Source: Kappaphycus alvarezii (lineage: Eukaryota > Rhodophyta > Florideophyceae > Gigartinales > Solieriaceae). From it: a stretch of DNA of 64,000 nt. Below are positions 1-10,704 of the stretch, in pieces. Within the stretch, counting starts at the first letter, position 1. Every line of letters starts with the position of its first letter. Where the stretch lies: NCBI GenBank assembly GCA_002205965.3, contig NADL03000675.1, positions 620,001 to 684,000 on the forward strand. The letters run 5' to 3'. The notes beneath the pieces are model-generated. The model worked only from the letters and a program-made list of their open reading frames with translations, made no database searches and was not told where the DNA came from. A program made the translations under genes and the position numbers.

Positions 1-2500
1 TCCCTGTAGTTGTGTCAAGCCATGCTTGAAGTCCTCGAGAGCATGTGGAACCCCCTACACAGAAGGAAGTAACCTTGCGGAGATGCAAAGACCATTGGAG
101 AGGGTGCGTCGTTTTTGTTTTGAGGAGTGTTGTATGAGATGTTTCGTGAAGGATATCAAGAGAGGTCCCAGCGGCTGTTCGCTACTGAATGCATCAAACT
201 TCTTCTCCTTGTTTGGTGCCGAGGCTGTTCTGAAGTGCACAGTAGATTGCAGCGCCTGAATTCCGAGCGACGAATTGCCCCTAGTCCCTCAATACATTGG
301 TGAATGACATGGCTAGGCGCATGATGGGCTCTATGCCGTGAAACGCCTTAGAACGGTGTACGGAAGCGTCAGGGAGGTTACAATCAATCAGCAGTGTAAC
401 CTAAGAACATGCCATGGATTGAACCCTCCGCTAAAGTCTACAGCTGCGGTGCGTAGAGTGCCACAGGCCCATGGACCTTTTCAGAGACCATGCAGCAGGC
501 TTTAGTAATAGCGGTCTTGCATAGGCCAACCAGCATACAACTGCTGTGAAAATATTTGGCCGAGAGCTGTTCAAGTCAGGAGTCTGCGTCCAAAACGAGG
601 TTAAGCACCTTCTTTCTAAACTGAACGCGTGACTCGCGGACATTCTGGTGTACTCGCGGTCTGATGAGCAAACACACCGCCCCTTCTCCCAGAAGCGTAC
701 GACGTCATCGTATTATCGCCATTCCAGGAGAGCCATATGTCAGTGGCAGCACGGGAAGCGCTGGCCGTTACCAAAGCGGCAGAAAGGGGAAGAAGAGGAA
801 CTTGACCTACTACAAGAACGTTGAGACTGGAGCTATCTATTGACGATAACATGGTTCAGTGCGCGAAGATCTCATGGCTTTGGTTCAGAACAAGAACATC
901 CGCCTTTTGTCAGTACTACTCACGAACACATACGCCCCGTAAAGACGTAGACACATCAAGATGCCCCAGAGCATGGATGAGAGAAATGGGCAAGCCCAAA
1001 AAGTGCCTGACCATATACTGCGAGCAATATTTATACCCTCGTCAAATCAAGGACGCTCGGTATGCTTGCTACTCCACATCATACCTTCACCAATATCTTC
1101 ACCAATATACACACTTGTAGACAAATCGTGAAGAAGTCCAAACCCTAAATCGGAGATGAGCTTGATAGGGACAAATCTGCCGAGGCTATTTATCTCGGAG
1201 CCAGTTTTCCAAGACGGAGGCGTTGCAAGCGACAAGAGTCCTACCGAAGTATGGTTGTGGTACGAGAAAAGATGAACAAGGAAGGGGGACCGATAGGCTA
1301 CAAGGTAGTATAAGAGGGTCAGTGTCTACCACCCATGCTCGGGAGCTAGCGTCGAAGAAATGTTTCTTAGGGCAGAAGTTGGCTTTCAACTTCTAGACTA
1401 CTTGGATGTGCACTTGAAGTTGTCTCCCACCTTGCTTAACCTATACAAGAGGAAGCAGTTTTCTCAGCTTATATAGACTTTTTGGCGAACCTTAAGGTTT
1501 CAAGAAAACATACTAAGTACCACGAATTACATTAAATGGAGTTGTGTGAAAGAGAAAGACTAACAGTAGATACTATCGGATAAATACCTATATTGCCTCC
1601 ACACAATCTTAGTTCTCGAGATCAGAGCCAAACAATTCCTCCAAAATACCCATACCCAGAATTCAGTCCCTGCAAATTCCGTTGAACGGCCCAGAATGTA
1701 GATAGCCTCCTCGGACATATTCAGCTCCTCAAATTCCTCCTCACGACCTTCAAACACCGCGTCATCCCCATCAGAAGAGTCAGAAATAACGATTACTCCC
1801 TCACTCCCTCCTCAACACCAGCGTCCCCACCGTTGTAAACCAGTGGCTCCCATGGGTCCACCAAGTCCTTCTCGCATTCAGATACTTCTACATCAGACTC
1901 GGCGTCCTGCTTTCTACCTCGTCCTCTGCCTCCTCAAAGCGTCACTGTGGATCGACTCCCGAACGCGTCTCCGGTATGTCCTTCTACAATAATCATCGTA
2001 GTCAGTTGATCCATTGGCATATCATGGCCAGAGCGTTGAGGGGCGGCGGGCTCTGGATGACTTGGCGATAGTGAGGGACGGGCGGAGGTTGGTCATGTTG
2101 AGGGCAAAAGGGGGATGAGCCGATGGGGTGGTTGATGGCAGGGGTTTTGCTTCAACGATGTTGACGTCGAACTTAAAATAAGGCGATGTCTTCGAAAAGT
2201 TTCACGGCCTTCGGCGAAATAATAAATGGGAGGCAATGTAGCAGCTTTGACTTTGCACGCAGTCAGGGCAATAATAAAAAAATCTGGTTGATAAAATATC
2301 GGAACTGAATTTGGAGGTCAAAGCTGATCAAGAGTTGAAATATTTCTTTTTTGAAAAGGGAGGACTAAAATTCTCAGAGATAAAATGGAAAATGGAGTTG
2401 TACAGTGAATTTGGATTCGTAGAGGAAATTTCGTTGCAGTATTTTATGCGCGAGGACCATTTGGAAGTCGGACTCGGCCCAAAGTTGTTATCGCACGGCA
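1..2500. other. no gene supported; decayed intergenic sequence
   Basis: Only short open frames (at most 99 codons) are present on both strands and none carries a motif I recognise. Base composition is mixed and I see no terminal repeat, tandem array or RNA gene. It may be the far end of the minus-strand coding tract that begins near 5.7 kb, but I cannot show this. Confidence 0.5.
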
Positions 2501-5500
2501 ATACACTCGAAATATCGACTCTGACCTAATCCATCTTCTGAATTATCCAAACCGTAGTGAAAAGAAGGTTCACATGCTCATTGAAACACCTAATACGCAA
2601 ACTGTGCGTCCTGAAATACCTCCCTTCAGTAACACTACCCCAAGTATTGAGAACACTAACAACAGCTCCATATTCAAGTAGGACTCTACTCATCTGCTCC
2701 CCTCCTTAGAGTTAAACAGCCCTTCGCTCTGTGATCGCAACGGCAACAATTGCTCCATCACTTTTAAGTGTATTCCCCCAGTTTCGACGGCCAGTCCGCA
2801 TTCTTCGAGGAAGTCAAGACCAAAGGTCGTGCGGTTCGCTTTCATTTCCGATGAGTGAATATCGCGCGAATTGAGCCATGCTCCCGCATTTCTACGTGAC
2901 ACTGCGAGACAAAAAGGACCGAAACATAACGGAAGTGGAACAATTAGGTAAGCAACATCATTTCACAGCTTCCTAAGACCTTCGAATATCTCGTCTCCAT
3001 TCCAAGCTGCACAGCGTGGATCATTAATCTCGCTAGCAGCCACACCTTACCTTTTATACCCATCCTGCACTATTTACCTACTTCTCGTATGCTTTGAAAA
3101 GCTTGGTCACTAACTGAGTCCGAGATGAGGAACCATATCCAACGTCTTCTTGGTGTCTTGAAACCGCTGAAATGTTGTGGCGAGCTGATACCAATTCAAC
3201 ACGCCCCTCCAGCGATATTTACCCTTTGTATGCCATGACGTCCCCTTCCTCGGGTCCAGCAACGTTCAACGCCCCTCTTCACCAGAAAAATTCCGCCAAC
3301 TACGCAGCGGGCTTGCATGATTCCTTCCCGTGATTTTCGCCAACTTTTACCCCGATATCAATTCAGCTGATTCTCTCCCAGCCCCTTTGTCACTCATACT
3401 AGCACCCATTCCCGTCTTTGTTATCGCAACTGACCTTCTTCTTTCCTCCCATTCTCTCTGCACTATTTCTCGGCCACCACTAGCTCCTAGCCGTCGTTGA
3501 TCACCTGCCCCACGCCCATCACCTCTTTCCCCCTCCCTTATGTGACGATCAGTGAGCTGAGATCTCGCAAGCGCTCGTACTAAGATTGAACCGTTCACCT
3601 CTGCGTCATCAATAACAAAAATTCCATCTTTACCTTCTTGGTGACCAGCGGTAGGAAATAGCATAGGGGTTTGCGCAGCCTCTCCTCCCTGCACCTGCAG
3701 TCTTATTTCATTTGGTCCCACATACTTACTGTGCGCTACTACCTCTCCCATAACGGATGGAACTGGAACGCCGCATCTTCCACCCTTTACTTCCGTTCTT
3801 TTGACTCCACTGCGTTCTTTGTCGCCTCCACTTCCTCTGGGTCCCATTTACCCGAAAATCGTCTGAAAAAAGATTCACTGCCGAGGGTATCCATCTCGCC
3901 TTGATGTGCACTAACTACACTCGCAAAAACGTCAATCTCCGTCAATCCGCCATCATCAGCCGTGAAGCCGAGACCATCGTGTTCAGAATGGAAACCAACG
4001 TCTGGTTGTTCTTTTGCAGTAAGCTGTCGGAAATCCGGCCGGGAGACGTAGATTGCGAAATTTCCTTGAAGTAACATACGAAAAGCCCTCAATTACCTAG
4101 AAAAGATCTAATGTGCTCCGTCTGCTTCTCCCCATAAAACGTGCCCACAAACCCGGAGACCTTTGAGCTTCGTCGAAACACAACTTCCCTCTGTATCCAA
4201 CATCGACCGCATAGCTGTGCATCACAAGATACTGATGTCCCCTTTTCATGTTCCTAAATTATCAACGTAACAAGGAGCGCCAGTAACAGAGATACCTTAA
4301 GGACTTATAGATCAACCTCTCCCTCTCTAGCGCTCCCTTCGCACTCCCGAAGGGACTTATTTCCGTTCCATTCACAAGAGCGTGCCGCGCTCGAATCTTT
4401 ACACTTCGATCGCCCTTTCTCTCACTCCAAGCTGCATCTCGCTGTGGAATTTTCCCTTGCTCCTCCAGCATCTCTCTATCTCCCAACTGCCGCTCCGAAA
4501 TAGAAATATCTAGATAGATCGAGCAGGTAAAAAGCTGAGCCATTGGAACTGCCAGAGTGAGGACGACAAATATACGTCACAGAAACGATGGAACAGGTTC
4601 AGCGACACTAGATGCCGGTTCCCTGTTTTTGCGTACCAGTTTCACCACCTTCCTCGCCAGCTTCCTCACTTGAAGTGTCTTTGTGTCGATGGAAAAAATC
4701 CTGATCTCTGTAGTAACAAAAACGCTCCTAAATTCCCTAAACTACTACACCTTTTAGAGTTCCTTGTTCGGATCCCTCACAGTTGTAAAACTTTCAAACA
4801 ATCGTTGCAGATTCCCCCTGGCCTCCTCGAAGTCCCTTTTAGCACCTATCGTCCCTGAGTGACTCGGCGCGATTGAGAAGTTGTAGATATGGGGTAGCGC
4901 GTGATATACCACGCCTTGTTCAATGATGTCCCTGAAATATTGTGCCCTCATTGAAAGAACCTCTACCATCCCATTCATCGCCGTGTCGGCTATCTTTAGC
5001 TTCTTCTTCACCATATCTTTCATACCTCTACCGAACGTTGTCGCCCTCTTTCATACCCTTAAAACTAGCTCCAACCATACACCTACCCCATTATCGTATT
5101 CAAACCCTTTGAGGACCATCGATCCTTTTCCCTCAGCTCCAAGAGGAATGAGTTGACCGGCGGCTGAAACCGTGCATTATTTTTCATTTTAATATGCGCA
5201 CTGCACTCAAACACGCTACCTTCCTCGACCAATTTCGAAGCGTTTCACTCTGCTATTAATTGCCCAAAATAGAACCCTCCCTGCTTCAACATCACCCACG
5301 CTGCCCGCAAGGCACCAGAATTATTGCAGACGCCACACAGCAATGATACAAGCAGACATATACGCCGGTTCGGTTAGATCTGGAGAAGTCCTCGCCTTTT
5401 ACTTCAAAGGCACTCCGGTCGCACTTTTTCAGAATATATCAACCCAAGAATTGCACAAGGGGAATTTTTCACAGAGAAATAGACATTCCGAACTTGTGTC

Positions 5501-5710
5501 CAACCATGAGCGCTGGCGATCCTTGTACGCGGGAGAATCGAAGACATTCAACATACCCGCTGCTATCATTCATATTTTCAGAAATATACACATGCTTTTC
5601 CACTCTCAACGTCGAAACTCCTTCTGTCGTCTTGCAATTATTTTGACTTCACAGAGTGTTGGTGAGCTCGATGATCGGACAGAAATATTTTTGCGATTTA
5701 CATCCTAAGC
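2500..5710 (-). pseudogene. degraded minus-strand coding tract, possible Copia pro/pol relic
   Basis: Read on the minus strand from about 5.7 kb down to 2.5 kb, one frame keeps long protein-like stretches interrupted by a few stops and shifts: 89 codons (5023-4754), 93 codons (4543-4262), 101 codons (4092-3787) and 166 codons (3847-3347). Three of these are in the same frame. Near 5.55 kb the frame reads SWLDTSSE, which resembles the Copia protease start (WLDSGAS). About 100 codons later LVEEGSVFECSAHIKMKNN resembles the protease C-terminus that precedes the integrase. Around 2.85 kb, GLDFLEECGLAV also resembles a retropepsin C-terminal strand. No RT or integrase motif is visible. The protein identity is inference; that this is former coding sequence is better supported than what it coded. 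Confidence 0.3.
5343..5708 (+). CDS. 121-codon open frame, probably not a gene
   Basis: This frame starts with ATG and runs 121 codons with no recognisable motif. The opposite strand of the same interval carries the protease-like reading described for the 2.5-5.7 kb tract, so this frame is more likely its shadow. It is listed because it is among the longest plus-strand frames in the first 6 kb. Confidence 0.1.
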   Translation: MIQADIYAGSVRSGEVLAFYFKGTPVALFQNISTQELHKGNFSQRNRHSELVSNHERWRSLYAGESKTFNIPAAIIHIFRNIHMLFHSQRRNSFCRLAIILTSQSVGELDDRTEIFLRFTS

Positions 5711-6103
5711 ACAGCATTCAGATGCGCTGAGTATGGATTTCACAGATATTTTCAGTATAGCGCTAGCGGTGACAGAATGCTGACCAGGGGGGGCATCCCG
5801 CGTCCGGCTTAAGGTACCATCAAATTTATGTCGCTTTAGTACGGCAAACTGCACAGCCGTACAATATACTGTATATCATACTATGTACTTACAACTCAAA
5901 CCGCCGCCACTGTCTGGGCATTTGCGGTTCCATTTTTGCGTATAATAATGTAACATCGCACTCAAGCAAACGGCTCTGTCTGAGGCAAGATAGAACTAAG
6001 GGATATACGTTGTCAGCTCTTTTTCCAGCGTATTTGCCAGCGTGCACTGCGTTTGTTCTTTTTAGCCTTGACATTTATAGATGCATCGACTAAAGCTATT
6101 CTT

Positions 6104-6206
6104 TGGAAGTTAGACCGATACATTTTTTATTCAACTAGCTTTTGATGCGAAGACGAGTTTTTATACTCTTTTTTTGTTTGGACAGGTTATCTTGGTTCCT
6201 TTGTGT
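6104..6206 (-). repeat. 3' LTR of the minus-strand Copia element
   Basis: The copy starts TGGAAGTTAGACCGATACAT and shares about 80 percent of its bases with 10601-10704 over roughly 100 bp, by eye. On the element's own strand it ends in TTCCA. It sits downstream of the RNase H end on the minus strand, so it is the 3' LTR. Confidence 0.75.
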
Positions 6207-8050
6207 GAATTTGATTATCTTTTTCTGAGTTTTCTCGGTTAATTTGTCAGTCCCTGGGGAAAACCATAGATCAGATTCCCACGGAGTACCCAGTTGGTGT
6301 TTTCTGCTAGCCGGCGGATGCGAGTTAATGGAAGGGATGGAAACCATGTTGAACTGGCTGCAGTGGATCAACAACTTAGTTTTTCCGAGCGCTTTCGTGA
6401 ATATATCCGCCGCGTTTTGCTCAGAAGTAACAAATGAAATTAGTAGTTTTGCGGTTTATGTTGTCGGTAATGCGTTGGTAGGGGATGTTGATTAGTTTGA
6501 GTCGCTTTGTGGGTGCAGTGCTGTGTTCAATTTGGATAGAAGCGGTGTTATCAATGACTACTATTGATGGTTTCGATTCTCCTGTGTGAAAGTCTGCAAT
6601 GAGCCTTCGTAGACACTGTGTCTCTTGATCTGCATCAGATTTGTCATGTAATCGGATTCAAAGGTGTAATTTTCAAAAATATGCTATTTGGAGCTGCGCC
6701 ATGATATCGGTTGTCCATATGCAGTGAATAATTCCTATGCTTGAGCGGCAGTTTGGGGCGTTTGCGAAGTCTGAATCTATGTAGTATACGATAGGGTGCG
6801 GCTCGGTTTTGATTTGGTTGTTCCGTCAGAACAAGATAGCATGATGAGCGGTGGCGTTGAGGTATTGCAACATCCGTCAGATTATATGCGAGTGCTGAGT
6901 CATGGGTCTGTGCATGTGTTCTACGAGTTGTTGATTCCGTACTGGATGTTTTGTTGCGTGCTGCCTGTCAAGTACCGCAGTTCTACGAGTATAGATTGAA
7001 ATTGTTTGATCGGAAGGGTCGAAGTGCGGTGCAGTCAGTGCTTGGTCCCTTTTTTTGTTTTATGGGACAGATGTGGACCAAGGTTTGTAGTCCGTCAAGT
7101 GCGTGCGGTGGAGGAGGGCTTGGGCGACATGCGGTTTTCGTTTATGTGTCCCTGGGGTGTCTAATTGATATTCTACTTTAGATACGTTGTTGGGCTGCCA
7201 AGGTTGAAGATCTTGTACTTTGGCCAAAGTATACCAAAGAGTTCATCGATGTTGTGTTGGTAAGGAAGTATTGGCAGTAAGTAATTCATGCTGACTGCGA
7301 TGAGGATGGGTGCGTTGTTGTGACATTTGTAGAACAGACACGAGTCGGTCTGGGTTGTATCCGTAGGAACCTAGGTGAGTAAAAAGCTCTTGGTAGTATG
7401 TGTGTACAGCCGGCGATGTCCCGCACAGATTTCTTGGGGTATGCCAGCTTGACTAGGGTGTTTGATTTCTCCGTTGAATCTAGGTTTTTTTGACGTACAC
7501 CGGTTTATCATACCGGTATGGTTCTTGGAGTATGAATCGCAAATATCGAAGTGTCCAAGCATCCAGTCGGGCTTGACAGCTCTTGCTAGCAGCATCCGGA
7601 TCGTCGTTTTTCGGGGATATATGTCATAGTGTGCTAGGGATCGTAGTGAAGGTACGCTTGCGTTTGTCTCCTCGTACGGAGCACCTAACCTTTCAGAGCT
7701 GCGTCAACGTAGGTAAGTGTTTGTATCTGTATATAATCTTGAAGGGTATTTATTTGGGAGATATGGGTACTTTGTTGTTTCGGAACCATTTAAACGTTGA
7801 TTCCTTGTCTGGCATATCAAGTTAGCTTACTGTGTGCTTCGGCCTATTGGTCTGATTCTACATATCGTCTCGCCTGCAGTTTTTTTGCCGATAATCAGGC
7901 CAGCGTTGTGGTACAGTGTGGAATGATGTGGTGGTTGTGCGGAGTGGATCTTGTCTTGTATCGTGTGGCCGAAAGTCTTATACTATGAATTGGCCGTAGG
8001 TGTTGATGACCGGATTTCACTGCGATTAAAGATTCAACTACGGGTGCATT
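6207..8050 (-). pseudogene. Copia reverse transcriptase and RNase H remnant
   Basis: Between the integrase end (~8.05 kb) and the 3' LTR, the minus strand carries broken frames in the position of RT and RNase H. The clearest piece is 7595-7371 (74 codons), beginning with a hydrophobic strand and Asp (GHFDICDSYSKNHTG) as in the Copia block where the RT palm is followed by the substrate loop. The last frame before the LTR, 6374-6135, begins LIHCSQFNMVSIPSINSHP and likely covers the pol C-terminus. I could not find an intact YVDD box. Assignment rests mainly on order within the element. Confidence 0.5.
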
Positions 8051-8670
8051 TATCTTACTAGTATTCCGCGAGGTTCAAGCTTCACTTTTGGTTTGTGGAT
8101 GTGTACATGACAGTGATGTGGGAGTTGGGTTGCGGTTGTCCCACAGTTTGGCCGGGGACTGTCCAGCCGCGGAGTGCTGCATAATTTTGTAGTTGAGGAC
8201 CACGTCCTCGATGGCGTCCTCCCAGAAAACAGGGAGAGGTTCGCTGTCTTCAATGGGGCTCAGAAGTCGTTCATTAGGGTTAAGTTTATGCGTTTGGCCC
8301 TCGCGTTCTCTTGTGGTTGATACAGGGTACTCGTCTTGAGTTTCGTGGCATTGCTGGGTAGCAGCCGCCAGACAGAGTCGGCAATGAATTAATTTGCTTT
8401 ATCTACGCGCAGTGTATGGGGTAGGCGCTGTGTACGGTGTAGAACAGAGTCACGTGGATAGGTATGTATACTTGTACTTGGTTTCTGGATTTGAACATGG
8501 AAATCATGAGGTATCTGCTCTGCGCATCAACGAAGGTGAGAAAAAACGAGTGACTATGGTTGGATGGAGGTTTCATCGGGCCGCAAGTATCAGAGCTAAT
8601 GTAGGCACCGACTGTGTCTGTCTTTCTGTTGGATTGGTGCCGCATTTGGTGATTTTCGGGTGAGGACATG
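8050..8670 (-). pseudogene. Copia integrase core remnant
   Basis: The minus strand at 8669-8403 (88 codons) has ISSDTCGPMKPPSNHSHSFF followed by LTFVDAQSRYLMISMFKSRN, the standard opening of the Copia integrase catalytic domain (DxxGP, then FxDDxSRY, then KS). Downstream at 8253-8050 the phrase HVHIHKPKVKLEPRGILVR matches the end of the domain (HIPKEKRxKLDPRxxxGILVGY). The stretch between is frameshifted. The family match is among the clearest in this element. Confidence 0.75.
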
Positions 8671-8686
8671 TGAGGACATGGAACAT

Positions 8687-9300
8687 TTATGGGGGATGGA
8701 TTCCGTCCAAGGGAGGTGGGAAGAAAGGAGATCTTTTCTTGGTTGGCGATGCGTTGCAGGGTGTCTGGAAATGCATGATTGAGTATAAGGTGCTATTTGT
8801 GGAGGCCTTCCGTTTGCTTAGTGAGCGGTTGTGGTGGTAGCAGTGGACGTTTCGCGGGATTGCGGACGGTGAGTAGGCGCACACGGCCAGTGAGCGTGCG
8901 TGTACGGTTGTTGAATGTTGACTTGGAGAGTTTGGTGGGAGCCTGAAGTGCGATGAAAGTCCCGGGAGGATTGATGTTGCTCTGAGTTTCCTTTTACCAA
9001 TGGTAAGACGGAGTGTTCCGGATATCAACGCGTGGCTTGGATTGATTGGCGCTTTCGACTGGATGATATATGCGTGCTTTTCTTCGTACCACGGTGCAGC
9101 CGTGAGCAACTGCAGGTTGCCTTTTATGTCATGGAATAAAAATGAGGTTTTACGGTTGAATAAAACAGGTACGTACTTGGTAGTGAAAGCTTGTACGGAA
9201 AAAAGATTGGAAGCAATTGAGGGGTTTACTAGCACAAGAAATATTATACGTTTACCCTTGTTCTGCAGGTTTTGGCGGTAGTTGAATTAGTACAAATGGT
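8687..9300 (-). pseudogene. Copia protease C-terminus and integrase N-terminal region
   Basis: The 182-codon minus-strand frame at 9235-8687 begins VNPSIASNLFSVQAF, the usual Copia protease C-terminal signature (vPslxxNLlSv), then runs into the GAG-pre-integrase region. The downstream part is low-identity and proline/serine rich. It lies directly upstream of the integrase remnant on the same strand, as expected. The catalytic DS/TG of the protease is not visible and probably lies upstream of 9.3 kb in another frame. Confidence 0.55.
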
Positions 9301-9399
9301 GGATTTGTCGGTTGCGGTTACGGTGGGATCATTGAAATAGGGCGTTTGGTATTGCTTTCTGATGTCGAGACGAGGGTAGGGTGAGCAGCAGAGTCAAGG

Positions 9400-10600
9400 T
9401 CAAACGTATCAGTGGTGTTTGTCTGATGTGTATTCGTGAATTTTATTCATGAGATCGCTGATTTGCTGCGTTAGGGCAGTGTAGTCGACTGTAGCCTCTT
9501 TGACCACCGCATTGACTTCATTGTTTCTGGGTAATGAACATCGAGGCATTGTTAATCCGAGTGACGCAGGTGATGGATGCTCAAGTTGATGTGATGCTGA
9601 CATGGCTTGAATTTAGTGCAGATTGGTTTAGCGGGGATCGAATGGCAAGCAATTACTCAAGAATCTCATTCAGCGCAGTCACTGTCAATTCTTGAGGCGA
9701 GCGGTGCGCCGGCGATGGGACGTTGTGAATGTGCGTTAAGAACCGAATCAGTCCCGTGAGGCGTTGTGAAAATTAATGGCGGTCGTTCAGCTTGGTGTTG
9801 TACATGAGTATGCCTATGGATTGCGTTGCGGGTTTCTGCAATACGCCGTCAATCATAAAGTATCTTGTTGTGATCGGGTTTCAATTACAGGTAATTTGCT
9901 GCCAGCATTTTGGCGCGAATGGCTTCGTATGCGGCTAGATACTAAGCAACTGATATGAAATCACTGAAGACATTACGTTCAGCAGGGCTTTTGAGAGCGC
10001 GGCGGTCATTTTCTGGTGCGGCGTCGAGATTGGTTGTGATGGTGGTGATGAGTTGTAATTTTTAGGCCTCAAATTGCGGCGGATGACAAGCGAGGCGATG
10101 TCCGAGGGGATGGAGTTGATGAGCGCACAGACCAAGATTGACTTTTATCGGAGAGTACTGTGTGGGTGGCTTGGTCGGTTGGGGAGACTGGATCTTGGAG
10201 GACATGGTAGGTGGCATCGATGGTTGCGGCAGAACCTTAGATAGACAGGATCCAGGGTGAAAAATTGGTCTTATCTAGCTGTTTGGTTTGCGGTGTTGGG
10301 ACCGTCGACACGGTGGGTGAGGTTGATGTTGGAGCTGGCCGGTGATACGGTTGTTGTGGCTCAGCTGCAGTCGGTGAGTCTCGCAAGGCGGAGGAGTACT
10401 CATGTAACCTACGCAAATGGTGCATGAAGAGAAAAATTTCTTGTCGAATGACTCGAGCTGACAAGATCTCTGGATGACTTGGCGTTTGGTGTGTGGGCGG
10501 CAGCTGGTCCAGTGCGAATGCCTTGACCGTGCATTTGTGTTGATCGGGACGTACCTTGTTTCTTCGCACGGCGGGTAAGTTGATGTTGCCCATAACCCAG
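9400..10600 (-). pseudogene. Copia gag remnant
   Basis: On the minus strand the 127-codon frame 10620-10237 ends in KQLDKTNFSPWILSI, the conserved start of Copia gag (LDGxNFxxW). The continuation at 10135-9935 (ALINSIPSDIASLVIRRN) matches the middle of the gag domain, and 9603-9409 (QQISDLMNKIHEYTS) is a short coiled-coil-like tail. The frames are separated by shifts. A sequence just inside the right LTR (TGGGTTATGGGC on the minus strand) is in the position of a primer-binding site. Confidence 0.6.
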
Positions 10601-10704
10601 TGGAAGATAGACCGATACATCTTTCATTCTCAACTAGCTTTTGATACTACGATGAGTTTTTACACTCTTTTTTGTTGGTACAGGTTGCCTTGGTTCCGTT
10701 GTCA
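10601..10704 (-). repeat. 5' LTR of the minus-strand Copia element
   Basis: Starts TGGAAGATAGACCGATACAT and ends TTCCGTTGTCA on the plus strand, so on the element's strand it begins TG and ends CA, the usual LTR ends. It repeats 6104-6206. Confidence 0.75.

Larger units (their letters stand above)
6104..10704 (-). mobile_element. Copia LTR retrotransposon relic with short LTRs
   Basis: Two directly repeated ~104 bp sequences (6104-6206 and 10601-10704) bound a 4.4 kb interior whose minus strand shows a gag-like, protease-like, integrase and RT/RNase H order typical of Ty1/Copia. Many frameshifts and stops make it non-functional. The bases outside the LTRs (TTCTT on the left, CTACT on the right) match at only 3 of 5 positions, so a target-site duplication is not demonstrable. 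Very short LTRs are known from some algal and aquatic Copia lineages, which fits but does not prove the host guess. Confidence 0.8.

Noticed and set aside
9000-9281. 93-codon plus-strand frame as a gene
   Set aside because: It is the antisense shadow of the Copia protease/integrase link on the minus strand.
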